Source: Gammaproteobacteria bacterium (GTDB lineage Bacteria > Pseudomonadota > Gammaproteobacteria > Pseudomonadales > Pseudohongiellaceae). From it: a stretch of 28,199 bases of DNA. The translations under genes were made by a program, and so were the position numbers. The first letter of the stretch is position 1, and the number at the start of each line of letters is the position of its first letter. Shown here piece by piece: positions 1 to 7,925 of the stretch. The stretch covers positions 1 to 28,199 of the forward strand of contig PWQG01000092.1 in NCBI GenBank assembly GCA_003556835.1, given 5' to 3'. The notes beneath the pieces are model-generated. The model saw nothing but the letters and a program-made list of their open reading frames with translations. It made no database searches and was not told where the DNA came from.

Positions 1-1068
1 CTGCTCCACCAGCTGGATGATCTGGGCCAGCAGGGTGTCGTCACCGACTTTTTCCACCCGGAACACCAGGCTGCCATTGCCATTGATGGTGCCGCCGACC
101 ACCGGGTCTCCCGTTTCTTTTTCTACAGGCATCGGTTCGCCACTGATCATGGATTCATCCACATGGGATTGTCCCTCGGTGACAGAGCCGTCCAGGGGGA
201 TTTTTTCACCCGGACGCACCTGGATCAGGTCGCCGGGTTCAATGTCGTCGAGTGCCACTTCAACCGCTTTTCCACCGCGCAATACCCTCGCGCTGCGCGC
301 CTGCATGTCCAGCAGGCGAGTGATGGCTTCGCTGGTGCGCCCTTTGGCACGGGCCTCCAGATAACGTCCAAGCAGTATCAGTGTGACAATCACGGCGGCG
401 GCTTCGAAGTAGACATTGACCGTGCCTTCCGGCAGAACCCCGGGCAGGAAGGTCGCCACCACCGAATAGGTCCAGGCGGCCGAGGTGCCCAGAGCAACCA
501 GGGAATTCATTTCGGGGGCGCCTCGCAACAACGCGGGAACGCCGAGGCGGAAAAACACCCGCCCGGGGCCGAATAACACGATGCTGGACAGGACGAACTG
601 GAGTATCCAGTTGGGCTGTTGCCCCAGTGTGCTGTTCAGCCAGTGATGAAAGGGTGGAACGAAATGCGAGCCCATCTCCATGATGAAAACCGGCAGTGTG
701 AGCGCCGCAGCGGTCAGCAAGGCGCGACGCAGGACTTTCTGTTCTTCAGCCTGCTCTCGCCGCTGACGATCTTCGGCCAGACCGCCTGAATCCAGTGCCC
801 GGGCTTCGTATCCGGCCTGTTTCAGCGTAGCGATCCAATCATCGACATGATCGCCCGAATCAGCAGGAATGATCCGCGCCTGCTCCCTGGCCAGATTGAC
901 CGACACAGAAGCCACGCCCGGAGCCTGTTGCAGGGCTTTTTCCACACGACCAACACAGGAGGCGCAGTGCATCCCGCTCACGGCCAGTTTTACACTTCCG
1001 ATAGAGCTTTGCCGTATTCCTTCTTCGGGCAGCTCCGGAGGACTGCTGCTACAGCACGATGAAGTCAT
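1..1068 (-). CDS. copA: Copper-translocating P1B-type ATPase (second of tandem pair), N-terminal 356 codons, cut by window edge
   Basis: ATP-driven export of Cu(I) across the inner membrane is the expected role. Reading leftward from the ATG at 1068, the protein starts with a Cys-rich stretch (MTSSCCSSS). A canonical heavy-metal-associated domain follows, with the GMHCASC motif near residue 33. After it come the first membrane segments with the family signature MNSLVALGTSAA, then the actuator domain with PGEKIPLDG and DESMISGEP (the TGE-type dephosphorylation loop). The CPC membrane motif, the DKTGT phosphorylation site and the ATP-binding domain would lie beyond the left edge. The start is well supported: the ATG overlaps the upstream ATPase stop codon in an ATGA arrangement and is preceded by AAAGGAG, so translation is probably coupled. 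Unlike its neighbour it has an intact CxxC metal-binding site. Family assignment is firm; preference for Cu over Ag is not decidable from this part. Confidence 0.93.
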   Translation of the reverse strand, partial: MTSSCCSSSPPELPEEGIRQSSIGSVKLAVSGMHCASCVGRVEKALQQAPGVASVSVNLAREQARIIPADSGDHVDDWIATLKQAGYEARALDSGGLAEDRQRREQAEEQKVLRRALLTAAALTLPVFIMEMGSHFVPPFHHWLNSTLGQQPNWILQFVLSSIVLFGPGRVFFRLGVPALLRGAPEMNSLVALGTSAAWTYSVVATFLPGVLPEGTVNVYFEAAAVIVTLILLGRYLEARAKGRTSEAITRLLDMQARSARVLRGGKAVEVALDDIEPGDLIQVRPGEKIPLDGSVTEGQSHVDESMISGEPMPVEKETGDPVVGGTINGNGSLVFRVEKVGDDTLLAQIIQLVEQ

Positions 1069-3392
1069 TTCTGGTCGGCTCCTTTATCAATGCTATGGAA
1101 TTGTCGTTTTAGCAACAGAGAGTTGCCGATCACGGACAATGAGCTGGTGGTCATGGCAATCACACCGATCATGGGGTGCAGCAGCCCGAAGGCGGCAATC
1201 GGAATGGCGGCGGCGTTGTAGCCGCTGGCCCAGAACAGATTCTGCACGATTTTGCGGAATGTGCGTCGCGACAGTTCCATGGCCTCGACCACGGCCGTAA
1301 GCTCGCCGCGCACCAGGGTCACATCGGCCGCTTCGATGGCGATGTCGGCACCGGCACCAATGGCAATGCCGACATTGGCACTGGTGAGGGCGGGGGCGTC
1401 ATTGATGCCGTCACCCACCATGGCCACATGCTGGCCGTATTTTTCCTGCAGTGCGGTAATGGCGTCCACCTTGCCATCAGGCAGCACGCCGGCCTGAACC
1501 TCATCGATACCGACCTCGTCCGCCACGGCGCGGGCGGCCCGTTCATTGTCACCGGTGATCATCACCACGTGCAGGCCCAGCTCGTGCATGCCCCGGATGG
1601 CCTCGGCCGATTCATCCTTAATGGTGTCAGCCACGGCAACAATACCAGCGGCGCGACCATCGACAGCGACGATGACAGCGGTTCGGCCCTGTGATTCCAG
1701 CTCCCCGAGTGATCGATCCAGCGCTTCCAGATCACTGATACCCTCTTCTTCGAGTAGGAGGCGGTTGCCGATCAGTACCGTTTTTCCATCCACGTTTCCG
1801 GATACCCCTCGTGCCCCGGCGGAGCGGAAATCCGTCACCTCACCCGGCTCAACGCCGCGCTCCCGTGCACCGTCCACGATGGCGCGGGCGATGGGGTGCT
1901 CGGAGGCGTTTTCGACATTGCTGGCCAGTTGCAGCAGTGTTGTTTCCTCAACTCCCTCCGCGCAGACCACGTCCGTCAGTTCAGGCTCGCCGCGTGTGAT
2001 GGTGCCGGTCTTGTCGAGCACGATGACACGGATGTCCTTGAAGGTCTGGATGGCCTCGCCCGAGCGGATCAGGATGCCGCGTTCGGCGCCGATGCCCGAG
2101 CCCACCATCAGGGCCGTCGGTGTGGCCAGGCCCAATGCACAGGGACAGGCGATGACCAGTACGGCGACTGCGGCCAGTGTTGCAAGCACGGGCGCGCTCG
2201 CGTTGGGATCGACCCAAGGCAGGAAGTTGGCGCCCCATTCGAGTATCGGACGCAGCGTGTCGGCGGCAAACAGCCACACGCCGAAGCTGACGGCAGCAAT
2301 CACAATCACCAGCGGCACAAATCGGCCAGTCATGCGGTCAGCGAATTCCTGAATGGGCACCCGCGAGCCCTGGGCTTCGTCCACCAGACGCACCACCTGA
2401 GAGAGGAAGGTGTCGCCACCGATGCGCGTGGCCCTGGCGCGCAGGCGTCCCTCCTTGTTCACCGTGGCCCCGATCAGTGTGTCGCCGGGTGTCTTGAGTA
2501 CCGGCACCGATTCACCTGTGGCAATGGATTCATCAATATGGCTTTCGCCGTCCAGGACTTCGCCGTCGGTGGGGATCTTGTCGCCGGGACGGATCAGCAT
2601 GATGTCGTCCACTGCAAGTTCCTGTACCGGAATTTCAACTTCCTTGCCGTCCCGCTCCACATGCGCGGTCTTGGCACCGAGGTCGAGCAGGTGACGGATG
2701 GCCTGCGAAGCGCGCCCCTTGGCCCGGGCTTCCAGGTAGCGTCCCAGCAGATGGAAGGTCATGATGGTGGCGGCCATTTCCATGAATGAAGTCATTTCAA
2801 AGAAAAAGCCCGCCAGACCAATGAAGTAGGGCGGCAGGCTGCCCATGGAGATCAGTACATCCATATTGGCATTGCGGTTGCGCAGTGAGCGCCAGGCAGC
2901 CTTGTGAGTGGCCGCTCCGCCGTACAGGAACACCACGGGGAACGCCAGGATGGAGATGATGGCCAGGTAAGCGGGTATCGGCTGCCAGAACATATGCGGC
3001 ATCATCAGGATCATGATGAGTGTGGTCGGGATGGCGGCGATCCAGAGGCGTTTTTTGGCCTGATCGAGATAGGCTTCATCGATCGCGGCGTCGTCGTCCG
3101 CATCGGCTTTTTGCTCATCGTCCGAGCGGCTGGCCCGGGCCACGTCATAGCCTGCGTTCTCCACCGCCTGTTTCAGGGTTTCGGTCTGCAGTTCCGGGTC
3201 GTGGCTGCGGATCCGGACTCGGTGGCTGGCGATGTTGGTGTCAATCTGCTCGATGCTCTCGATGCGTTGCAGCGTCTTGCGCACAATACCGGCGCAGTGG
3301 TCGCTACCCATGCCGGGTACGATCAGCTCGAATTCAGCAATGTCCCCGTCGCCGCCGTTTTTGCTGCCGTTCTGATTTCCTGTTGTAGCCAT
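1065..3392 (-). CDS. copA: Copper-translocating P1B-1-type ATPase with an atypical N-terminal metal-binding motif
   Basis: Predicted 775-residue inner-membrane Cu(I) export ATPase. Motifs in order: an HMA-like domain whose metal loop reads GMGSDHC (about residue 30) instead of GMxCxxC; an acidic linker rich in Asp (DDEQKADADDD); the first membrane helices; a TGES actuator loop; CPC in the sixth helix (about 416); the DKTGT phosphorylation site (about 460); SEHP of the nucleotide-binding domain (about 497); GDGINDAP (about 661); and YN plus MTTSS in the last two helices (about 725-748). YN and MxxSS are the P1B-1 Cu/Ag signature. I chose the ATG at 3392 because GGAGGAA sits 9 nt upstream and because an in-frame TTG at 3437 lies inside the -10 box of the CueR promoter. 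The stop overlaps the start of the second ATPase by 4 bp. The oddity is loss of the first Cys of the HMA loop (Ser instead). Confidence 0.95.
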   Translation of the reverse strand: MATTGNQNGSKNGGDGDIAEFELIVPGMGSDHCAGIVRKTLQRIESIEQIDTNIASHRVRIRSHDPELQTETLKQAVENAGYDVARASRSDDEQKADADDDAAIDEAYLDQAKKRLWIAAIPTTLIMILMMPHMFWQPIPAYLAIISILAFPVVFLYGGAATHKAAWRSLRNRNANMDVLISMGSLPPYFIGLAGFFFEMTSFMEMAATIMTFHLLGRYLEARAKGRASQAIRHLLDLGAKTAHVERDGKEVEIPVQELAVDDIMLIRPGDKIPTDGEVLDGESHIDESIATGESVPVLKTPGDTLIGATVNKEGRLRARATRIGGDTFLSQVVRLVDEAQGSRVPIQEFADRMTGRFVPLVIVIAAVSFGVWLFAADTLRPILEWGANFLPWVDPNASAPVLATLAAVAVLVIACPCALGLATPTALMVGSGIGAERGILIRSGEAIQTFKDIRVIVLDKTGTITRGEPELTDVVCAEGVEETTLLQLASNVENASEHPIARAIVDGARERGVEPGEVTDFRSAGARGVSGNVDGKTVLIGNRLLLEEEGISDLEALDRSLGELESQGRTAVIVAVDGRAAGIVAVADTIKDESAEAIRGMHELGLHVVMITGDNERAARAVADEVGIDEVQAGVLPDGKVDAITALQEKYGQHVAMVGDGINDAPALTSANVGIAIGAGADIAIEAADVTLVRGELTAVVEAMELSRRTFRKIVQNLFWASGYNAAAIPIAAFGLLHPMIGVIAMTTSSLSVIGNSLLLKRQFHSIDKGADQK

Positions 3393-3401
3393 GGCCTGAC
3401 A

Positions 3402-3408
3402 TTCCTCC
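3402..3408 (-). promoter_or_regulatory. Ribosome-binding site of the first copA
   Basis: GGAGGAA on the minus strand, 9 nt before the ATG at 3392. It decides the start codon in favour of the 775-residue form over an in-frame TTG 45 nt further upstream that has no such site. Confidence 0.75.
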
Positions 3409-3436
3409 CGAGATTCCGGAACAGTAGATGCTGGCA

Positions 3437-3467
3437 AGTATCAAGCTTCCCATCATGGGAAGGTCAA
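3437..3467 (-). promoter_or_regulatory. CueR-type copper-responsive promoter of the copA pair
   Basis: On the minus strand the -35 box TTGACC (3462-3467) and the -10 box GATACT (3437-3442) are separated by a 19-bp spacer, TTCCCATGATGGGAAGCTT, which is a dyad (TTCCCAT/ATGGGAA). Overlong 19-bp spacers filled by a dyad are the hallmark of MerR-family promoters, where the metal-bound regulator untwists the DNA. The sequence closely resembles the known CueR target CCTTCC-N7-GGAAGG. The cueR gene lies directly upstream, so local control is very likely. Transcription would start near 3430, leaving a leader of roughly 38 nt before the ATG. Confidence 0.85.
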
Positions 3468-3497
3468 GCGTGGAGCAGGAATTTCTTTTTCAAGGGG

Positions 3498-3929
3498 TCA
3501 TGGAGCACGGGGAGCCAGGCCGTCCAGTATGGCGCAGTGTGGCTGATCATTATCCGCGCAGGCGCGGATCATCTGTTCCAGGGTCCGTTTCATGGCCTGC
3601 AATTCCTGCAATTTCTCTTCGACCTGTGAAAGGTGCTCTGTGGCTACTTCCTTGACCGCGTGACTGCTGCGCTGCGGATCCTGCCAGAGTTCAAGCAGGG
3701 CACGGATCTGCTCGATCGGGAAACCGAGCACACGAGCCTGTCGGATGAAGCCGAGCATCTGGATGTCATGGTCGGAGAATTCCCGGTAACCGGCGCTGCT
3801 GCGTTGCACATGGTTGAGCAGGCCGATCTGTTCATAGTGGCGAATCATCTTTGTCGATAACCCGGATATTCGGGCTGCCTGACTGATATTCATGTTCAAG
3901 CTTGTCTGTTCAGGCTTAGTTTTATGCAT
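3498..3929 (-). CDS. cueR: MerR-family copper efflux regulator CueR
   Basis: A 143-residue MerR-type activator. It has an N-terminal winged helix-turn-helix (ISQAARISGLSTKMIRHYEQ, GYREFSD), a long dimerisation helix, and the C-terminal metal loop ACADNDQPHC. In that loop two Cys are separated by seven residues, exactly the spacing of Cys112 and Cys120 that bind Cu(I) in E. coli CueR. A CueR operator lies immediately downstream in front of the copA pair, and all three genes point the same way. Two starts are possible: ATG at 3929, used here, and ATG at 3893, which gives the usual CueR beginning (MNISQAA). Neither has a strong Shine-Dalgarno sequence. The function is confident; the exact N-terminus is not. 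Confidence 0.92.
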   Translation of the reverse strand: MHKTKPEQTSLNMNISQAARISGLSTKMIRHYEQIGLLNHVQRSSAGYREFSDHDIQMLGFIRQARVLGFPIEQIRALLELWQDPQRSSHAVKEVATEHLSQVEEKLQELQAMKRTLEQMIRACADNDQPHCAILDGLAPRAP

Positions 3930-4001
3930 AGTAACTCATTTAATATCAATATGATGAAGTGAGTATTTTCAGTTATATATGCGCAGTTTCACGGTTGTTA
4001 C

Positions 4002-4035
4002 ACTATTTCCGGTAATAAAGATTACCGGAAATAGT
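4002..4035. repeat. Perfect 15-bp inverted repeat with 4-nt centre
   Basis: Arm ACTATTTCCGGTAAT (4002-4016), centre AAAG (4017-4020), arm ATTACCGGAAATAGT (4021-4035). The arms are perfect complements, but only about a third of the stem is G+C and no T-run follows on either side, so a terminator role is unlikely. Each arm contains the near-palindrome ATTTCCGGTAAT; the two copies are centred 16 bp apart. The element can also be read as 13-bp arms around an 8-bp spacer (ATAAAGAT), the geometry of lox-like recombination sites. A 14/15 match to one arm lies upstream of the tyrosine recombinase gene at 14373-14387. It lies in the AT-rich gap between cueR and the anion transporter. Confidence 0.85.
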
Positions 4036-4047
4036 AGGGATGTAATC

Positions 4048-4158
4048 ATGGTACGAATGTATCACGCTAGGTCCTTTTCCGAGAGCCCTGCTTTGATGCA
4101 GGACAAAGCGATATCTGATTTGGGCCGACGAATGACCACGGTGCCGGTGACCACTTGA
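4048..4158 (+). CDS. Possible small ORF (36 codons), function unknown
   Basis: ATG at 4048 is preceded at 7 nt by AGGGA and followed by 36 codons to TGA at 4156-4158. The predicted peptide starts MVRMYHARSF and ends RRMTTVPVTT. The end faintly resembles the beginning of a CBS domain (MTTxPVT), but that is too short to count as homology. It fills most of the gap between the inverted repeat and the anion transporter. It could be a small protein, a gene remnant, or chance. Confidence 0.2.
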   Translation: MVRMYHARSFSESPALMQDKAISDLGRRMTTVPVTT

Positions 4159-4196
4159 TTGTGCTTGTGTGGACATGCTCGAATGAAGCTCCGCTG

Positions 4197-5723
4197 ATGA
4201 CACCGGGATATGGCAGGATGCTTTCGCGTAAACGGTTCCGTTCCCACAATCTGTTGAGTTCCGCTGAGCCTTCTTTCATTGTGCAATTGTCACGCTGGCG
4301 GGTGCACCTGGGGTTTCTTCTGGGGCCGGTGCTGTTTCTGTTTCTTCTGTGGGTTGGACCGCAGGGGGAAATTTCGCCATCTGCCTGGGCTGCATTGGCA
4401 TTGACGGTGCTGATGGCCGTTTGGTGGGTGACCGAGGCATTGCCGATTGCCATTACCGCCCTGCTTCCTGTCGCCCTGTTGCCTCTGTTGGATGTTCGTC
4501 CCATCGAGGAAGCGGCGGCACCTTACGCAAACCCTCTGATATTTCTCTTTCTGGGCGGATTCATACTGGCCGAGGCCATCCAGCGCTGGGGGCTGCATCG
4601 ACGCCTGTCTTTGCTGGTGTTGTCCGTTTCGGGAACCCGTCCGGATCGGGTGGTCGCCGGTTTCATGATCGCCACCGCCGGACTGAGCATGTGGGTCAGC
4701 AATACCGCCACGGCGGCACTGATGTTGCCAATAGCACTGTCAGTACTAAATCTTGTGGATTCGGGTACGCCGGAAAAGGGGCATCAGAACCTGGGGCTGT
4801 GCCTGCTATTGGGTATTGCGGCAGCGGCCAACATCGGTGGCATGGCCACCATCATAGGCACCCCGCCCAATGCCATTCTAGCGGGGTACCTTTCGGACAA
4901 TCACGATATCCAGATAAGTTTTGGGGAATGGATGATGTTCGCTTTCCCGCTGTCGATGATCCTGCTGGCAACAGCCTGGGTGATCCTGACTCGTGTGGTG
5001 TACCCCCTTGAGAAAAAAGAGCTTTCCGGTGTTGGTGTGATGCTCGATCAGGAGCGCGGTGAGCTGGGCGCCATGAAAGGTCCGGAAAAGGCAGTGGCGA
5101 CGATATTCTGTGTAGTCGCCCTGGCCTGGCTGACGCGCCCCCTGGTGGAAGCACAGTTTCCTGGACTGGGCCTGTCCGACGCCGGCATCGCGATTCTGGG
5201 GGCACTGCTGTTCTTTGTGGTACCGGCGGAATGGAAGCGTCTGCAATTTCTGATGGACTGGGAGAGTGCCCGTCGTCTGCCCTGGGGCGTGCTGTTACTG
5301 GTCGGTGGTGGTCTCAGTCTGGGCAGTGCCATTGAATCGAGCGGTCTGGCCGGTCATGCGGCCGACGCACTGCACGCCCTCGCCGGGCTGCCGATCTGGT
5401 TGATCATGGCCGGAGTGATCGTGATGATCATGTCCCTCAGCCATGTCACCAGCAATACGGCCACGGCAGCCACCATGCTGCCGCTGACCTCATCCCTGGC
5501 GCTGAGCCTGGAGCTGCCCCTGCTTTACCTGACCATTCCGGTGGCCATGGCAGCATCCTGTGCTTTCATGTTGCCGGTAGCGACACCACCCAATGCCATT
5601 GTGTTCAGCAGCAATCGACTGACGGTCTTGCAGATGGCACGCTCCGGAGCCGTGATCAGTCTGTTGACGGTGCCGTTGATACTGTTCTGGGTCAGGGGCG
5701 TCATGGCGCCCTACTTTGGCTGA
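4197..5723 (+). CDS. DASS/SLC13-family sodium-coupled anion transporter
   Basis: Predicted 508-residue inner-membrane permease that probably imports a divalent anion (dicarboxylate, or possibly sulfate) with sodium. The hydrophobic profile spans the whole length. The two family signatures are clear: SNTATAALMLPI at about residue 167 and SNTATAATMLPL at about residue 418. These SNT motifs belong to the two inverted structural repeats and form the sodium and substrate sites. GTPPNA and ATPPNA follow them, as usual in this family. The start is uncertain: ATG at 4197 is used, while TTG at 4155 and ATG at 4218 are in frame, and none has a strong ribosome-binding site. No regulator or dehydrogenase adjoins it, so the substrate cannot be narrowed by context. 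Confidence 0.88.
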   Translation: MTPGYGRMLSRKRFRSHNLLSSAEPSFIVQLSRWRVHLGFLLGPVLFLFLLWVGPQGEISPSAWAALALTVLMAVWWVTEALPIAITALLPVALLPLLDVRPIEEAAAPYANPLIFLFLGGFILAEAIQRWGLHRRLSLLVLSVSGTRPDRVVAGFMIATAGLSMWVSNTATAALMLPIALSVLNLVDSGTPEKGHQNLGLCLLLGIAAAANIGGMATIIGTPPNAILAGYLSDNHDIQISFGEWMMFAFPLSMILLATAWVILTRVVYPLEKKELSGVGVMLDQERGELGAMKGPEKAVATIFCVVALAWLTRPLVEAQFPGLGLSDAGIAILGALLFFVVPAEWKRLQFLMDWESARRLPWGVLLLVGGGLSLGSAIESSGLAGHAADALHALAGLPIWLIMAGVIVMIMSLSHVTSNTATAATMLPLTSSLALSLELPLLYLTIPVAMAASCAFMLPVATPPNAIVFSSNRLTVLQMARSGAVISLLTVPLILFWVRGVMAPYFG

Positions 5724-5758
5724 AGGCCAGAGCGGTTATAGAGTTATTCAGAGGTTCC

Positions 5759-6334
5759 TCAACTACCAACGGTTGACGGGGTCCAGTCGCAGCCTTCGCA
5801 ATGCGGAGAAACATCATGTTGCTCCAGCACTTCGAAGATCAGGTCACGCCAGGTTTCATTGGGTTGCCAGAAGCTGTTCATATCTGCCTTGGCCTGCGCC
5901 ACCGGCACATCTTCATGGATCACCCGGTGAAGAAAGCTGAAGGCCGTCGCCCGGGCGTTCACTTGGCAATGCAGCAGGGTCTTGCGGCCCTGGTTGCGTT
6001 GCATGGCATCCGCGAAGGCCTGGAAGTCACGTGCGGTGGGATTGTTCCAGTCCACGGGGATGTGCAGGTAATCCATGCCCAGGTCCTTGACGATCTTGTC
6101 GGCATTGGGCACGGCATTGGCATTATCCGTGAACGCGATATAGATGATCTGCTCAAAGCCAGCTTCCTGCAGCATGGCAAACTGTTCTACAGTGGGTTGG
6201 CCGGCACTGGCGAAACTTTCACTGTATTGCCGGATGTTGAGCACATCAGCCAGACGCGGGTCTTCCGGGTCCAGGGCCATTGCGGATGAATGAATACACA
6301 GGCTCAGGGTGATGAGCGACAAGAGATTTTTCAC
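5759..6334 (-). CDS. Exported protein tyrosine phosphatase-like protein
   Basis: A 191-residue protein with an N-terminal signal peptide (MKNLLSLITLSLCIHSSAMA), so it should act in the periplasm. The mature part follows the cysteine-phosphatase fold order: an early strand-helix region (SAGQPTVEQF, IYIAFTDN), then the P-loop candidate HCQVNARAT at roughly residue 122. In that loop Arg is five positions after Cys (C-x4-R), one shorter than the classical C-x5-R loop; similar short loops occur in DUF442-type phosphatases. The GTG start at 6334 is preceded by AAGGAG at 7 nt. It is divergent from the GCS2 gene, with about 100 bp between them. Substrate and activity are unknown; the name reflects fold and motif only. 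Confidence 0.75.
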   Translation of the reverse strand: MKNLLSLITLSLCIHSSAMALDPEDPRLADVLNIRQYSESFASAGQPTVEQFAMLQEAGFEQIIYIAFTDNANAVPNADKIVKDLGMDYLHIPVDWNNPTARDFQAFADAMQRNQGRKTLLHCQVNARATAFSFLHRVIHEDVPVAQAKADMNSFWQPNETWRDLIFEVLEQHDVSPHCEGCDWTPSTVGS

Positions 6335-6418
6335 GGGCGGACTCCTTCAACGCGGTAAACTACCATTATGCACCACGGCTGAGTACACTGACAGCCGGAT
6401 CGATTCAGCAGATTGTAC

Positions 6419-6425
6419 GGAGAAG
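6419..6425 (+). promoter_or_regulatory. Ribosome-binding site of the GCS2-type ligase gene
   Basis: GGAGAAG lies 8 nt before the TTG at 6434. It favours that TTG over the in-frame TTG at 6413, which lies upstream of it, and over GTG 6425, which overlaps it. Confidence 0.5.
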
Positions 6426-6433
6426 TGGCACCT

Positions 6434-7915
6434 TTGGGTCAGTCGGTTGACAGGACGCATTTTTCAGAACAGGAATACGCTCGATTCCGACGGGGCCTGG
6501 CGGATGATCTGGACCGTTTGCGTGAGTTGCTCGCTGATCCACAATTCGGGCGGGGCCCGGGCAGCATGGGCGCCGAACTGGAAGTCTACATCATTGATGA
6601 AAAGGGCCGGCCTCTGGGTCGCAACCAGGAAATCCTGGCGGGCATGGCCGATGAGCAGCTGACCCTGGAGCTCAATCGCTTCAATCTTGAATATAATCTC
6701 GCCCCCGTGGCCATTGCCGAACAACCCTTCTTCCATACCGAGAAGCAATTGCAGGGCGCATTGCAGGCCATGGGGCGGGAAGCGGCGGTGCATGGTGGCC
6801 GCATCGTGCCGGTGGGCATCCTGCCTACCCTGGCGCTGGAGGATTTCGATCATCGCACCATGACCGATCTGCCTCGTTATCACGCATTACGCGAACGCCT
6901 GCGGACAGAGCGTGATGGCCTGTTCCGGATTGACATCCGGGGCCAGGATGAATTGTCCCTGGCCACCGACGACATCACACTGGAAGGCGCGAACACCTCT
7001 TTCCAGCTGCACTACCGGGTACAGCCCGACGCATTTACCGACACATTCAATGCCATCCAGTTGGTGACCCCGTTGGTGTTAGCCCTGGCCTCCAATTCGC
7101 CCGTGGTCTTCGGTCGTCGGCTCTGGCATGAAACGCGTATTCCACTGTTCAAGAAGTCCATCGACAGCCGCAATGAGTCAGCGCCGGATTCGGGACAATG
7201 GCAGCAGCCCGCCCGGGTCAATTTCGGGCATGGCTGGCTTCGCGATGGGGCCGACGAATTGTTCGCCGAAGCCACCCGGCTTTACACCCCGCTGCTGCCC
7301 ATCATTCGCGAGGTCGATCCGGCGGCAACGGTGCCGCCGCTGAACGAACTGCGACTGCAGATGGGCACGATCTGGTTGTGGAACCGTCCTGTCTATGATG
7401 ATGCCGACGGTGGCCATCTGCGGATCGAGATGCGGGCCTTGCCTTCCGGTCCCACGCCAGCAGACATGATGGCCAACAGTGCCCTGATCATCGGCCTGGC
7501 TGAAGGACTCCGGCCTCAGATCCGGGATCTGATCACCGCCCTGCCGTTCCGTCATGCCACCCACAATTTCTATCAGGCTGCCCGGGCGGGCGTCGGGGCA
7601 TCCCTGGTCTGGCCGCGCCTGGACCAATCGGGCCTGGAGGCGCGGCCTGTCACCGAACTGGTGGCCGAATTGCTACCGATCGCCGACGCCGGCCTGGAAT
7701 CCATCGGCATTGCCAGCGAGGAGCGTGATCACTACCTGGGCATCATCGCCGAGCGCGTGGAAGGACGTTGCAGTGCCGCGCGCTGGCAACTCGATCGCCT
7801 GGCCGAGCTGGAAGCACATTGCGCACGCCCCGAAGCGTTGCGCCTGATGCTGGAGAGTTATCATGAGTTCAGTTGCAGTAACATCCCGGTCGCGCGCTGG
7901 CGAGGGATGCAATGA
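6434..7915 (+). CDS. GCS2-type glutamate-cysteine ligase-like carboxylate-amine ligase
   Basis: About 493 residues. The sequence carries glutamate-cysteine ligase family 2 landmarks: GAELEVYIID near residue 45 (acidic metal and ATP site), SFQLHYRV in the middle, and GHLRIEMRALPSGPTPADM near residue 330. Members use ATP to activate a carboxylate, often a gamma-glutamyl one, and join it to an amine. It is not the classical proteobacterial GshA. Only 10 bp downstream lies an aspartoacylase/desuccinylase-like hydrolase, suggesting that the two act on the same amide-type compound. Such ligases are often paired with ATP-grasp enzymes, but none is present here. The start is a TTG chosen from its GGAGAAG site; an upstream TTG at 6413 is possible. 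Genuine glutathione precursor synthesis remains an alternative. Confidence 0.85.
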   Translation: MGQSVDRTHFSEQEYARFRRGLADDLDRLRELLADPQFGRGPGSMGAELEVYIIDEKGRPLGRNQEILAGMADEQLTLELNRFNLEYNLAPVAIAEQPFFHTEKQLQGALQAMGREAAVHGGRIVPVGILPTLALEDFDHRTMTDLPRYHALRERLRTERDGLFRIDIRGQDELSLATDDITLEGANTSFQLHYRVQPDAFTDTFNAIQLVTPLVLALASNSPVVFGRRLWHETRIPLFKKSIDSRNESAPDSGQWQQPARVNFGHGWLRDGADELFAEATRLYTPLLPIIREVDPAATVPPLNELRLQMGTIWLWNRPVYDDADGGHLRIEMRALPSGPTPADMMANSALIIGLAEGLRPQIRDLITALPFRHATHNFYQAARAGVGASLVWPRLDQSGLEARPVTELVAELLPIADAGLESIGIASEERDHYLGIIAERVEGRCSAARWQLDRLAELEAHCARPEALRLMLESYHEFSCSNIPVARWRGMQ

Positions 7916-7925
7916 GAGGCATACG

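Noticed and set aside
1176..2789. Long plus-strand open frames opposite the copper ATPase
   Set aside because: They are compositional shadows of a GC-rich coding strand; they show no domain motifs, whereas the minus-strand frame carries all P-type ATPase motifs.
3393..3437. TTG-initiated N-terminal extension of the first copA (790 residues)
   Set aside because: The TTG falls in the -10 box of the CueR promoter, and a strong ribosome site precedes the downstream ATG.
4048..4158. CBS-domain remnant suggested by the end of the small ORF
   Set aside because: The resemblance covers fewer than ten residues and is not evidence of homology.
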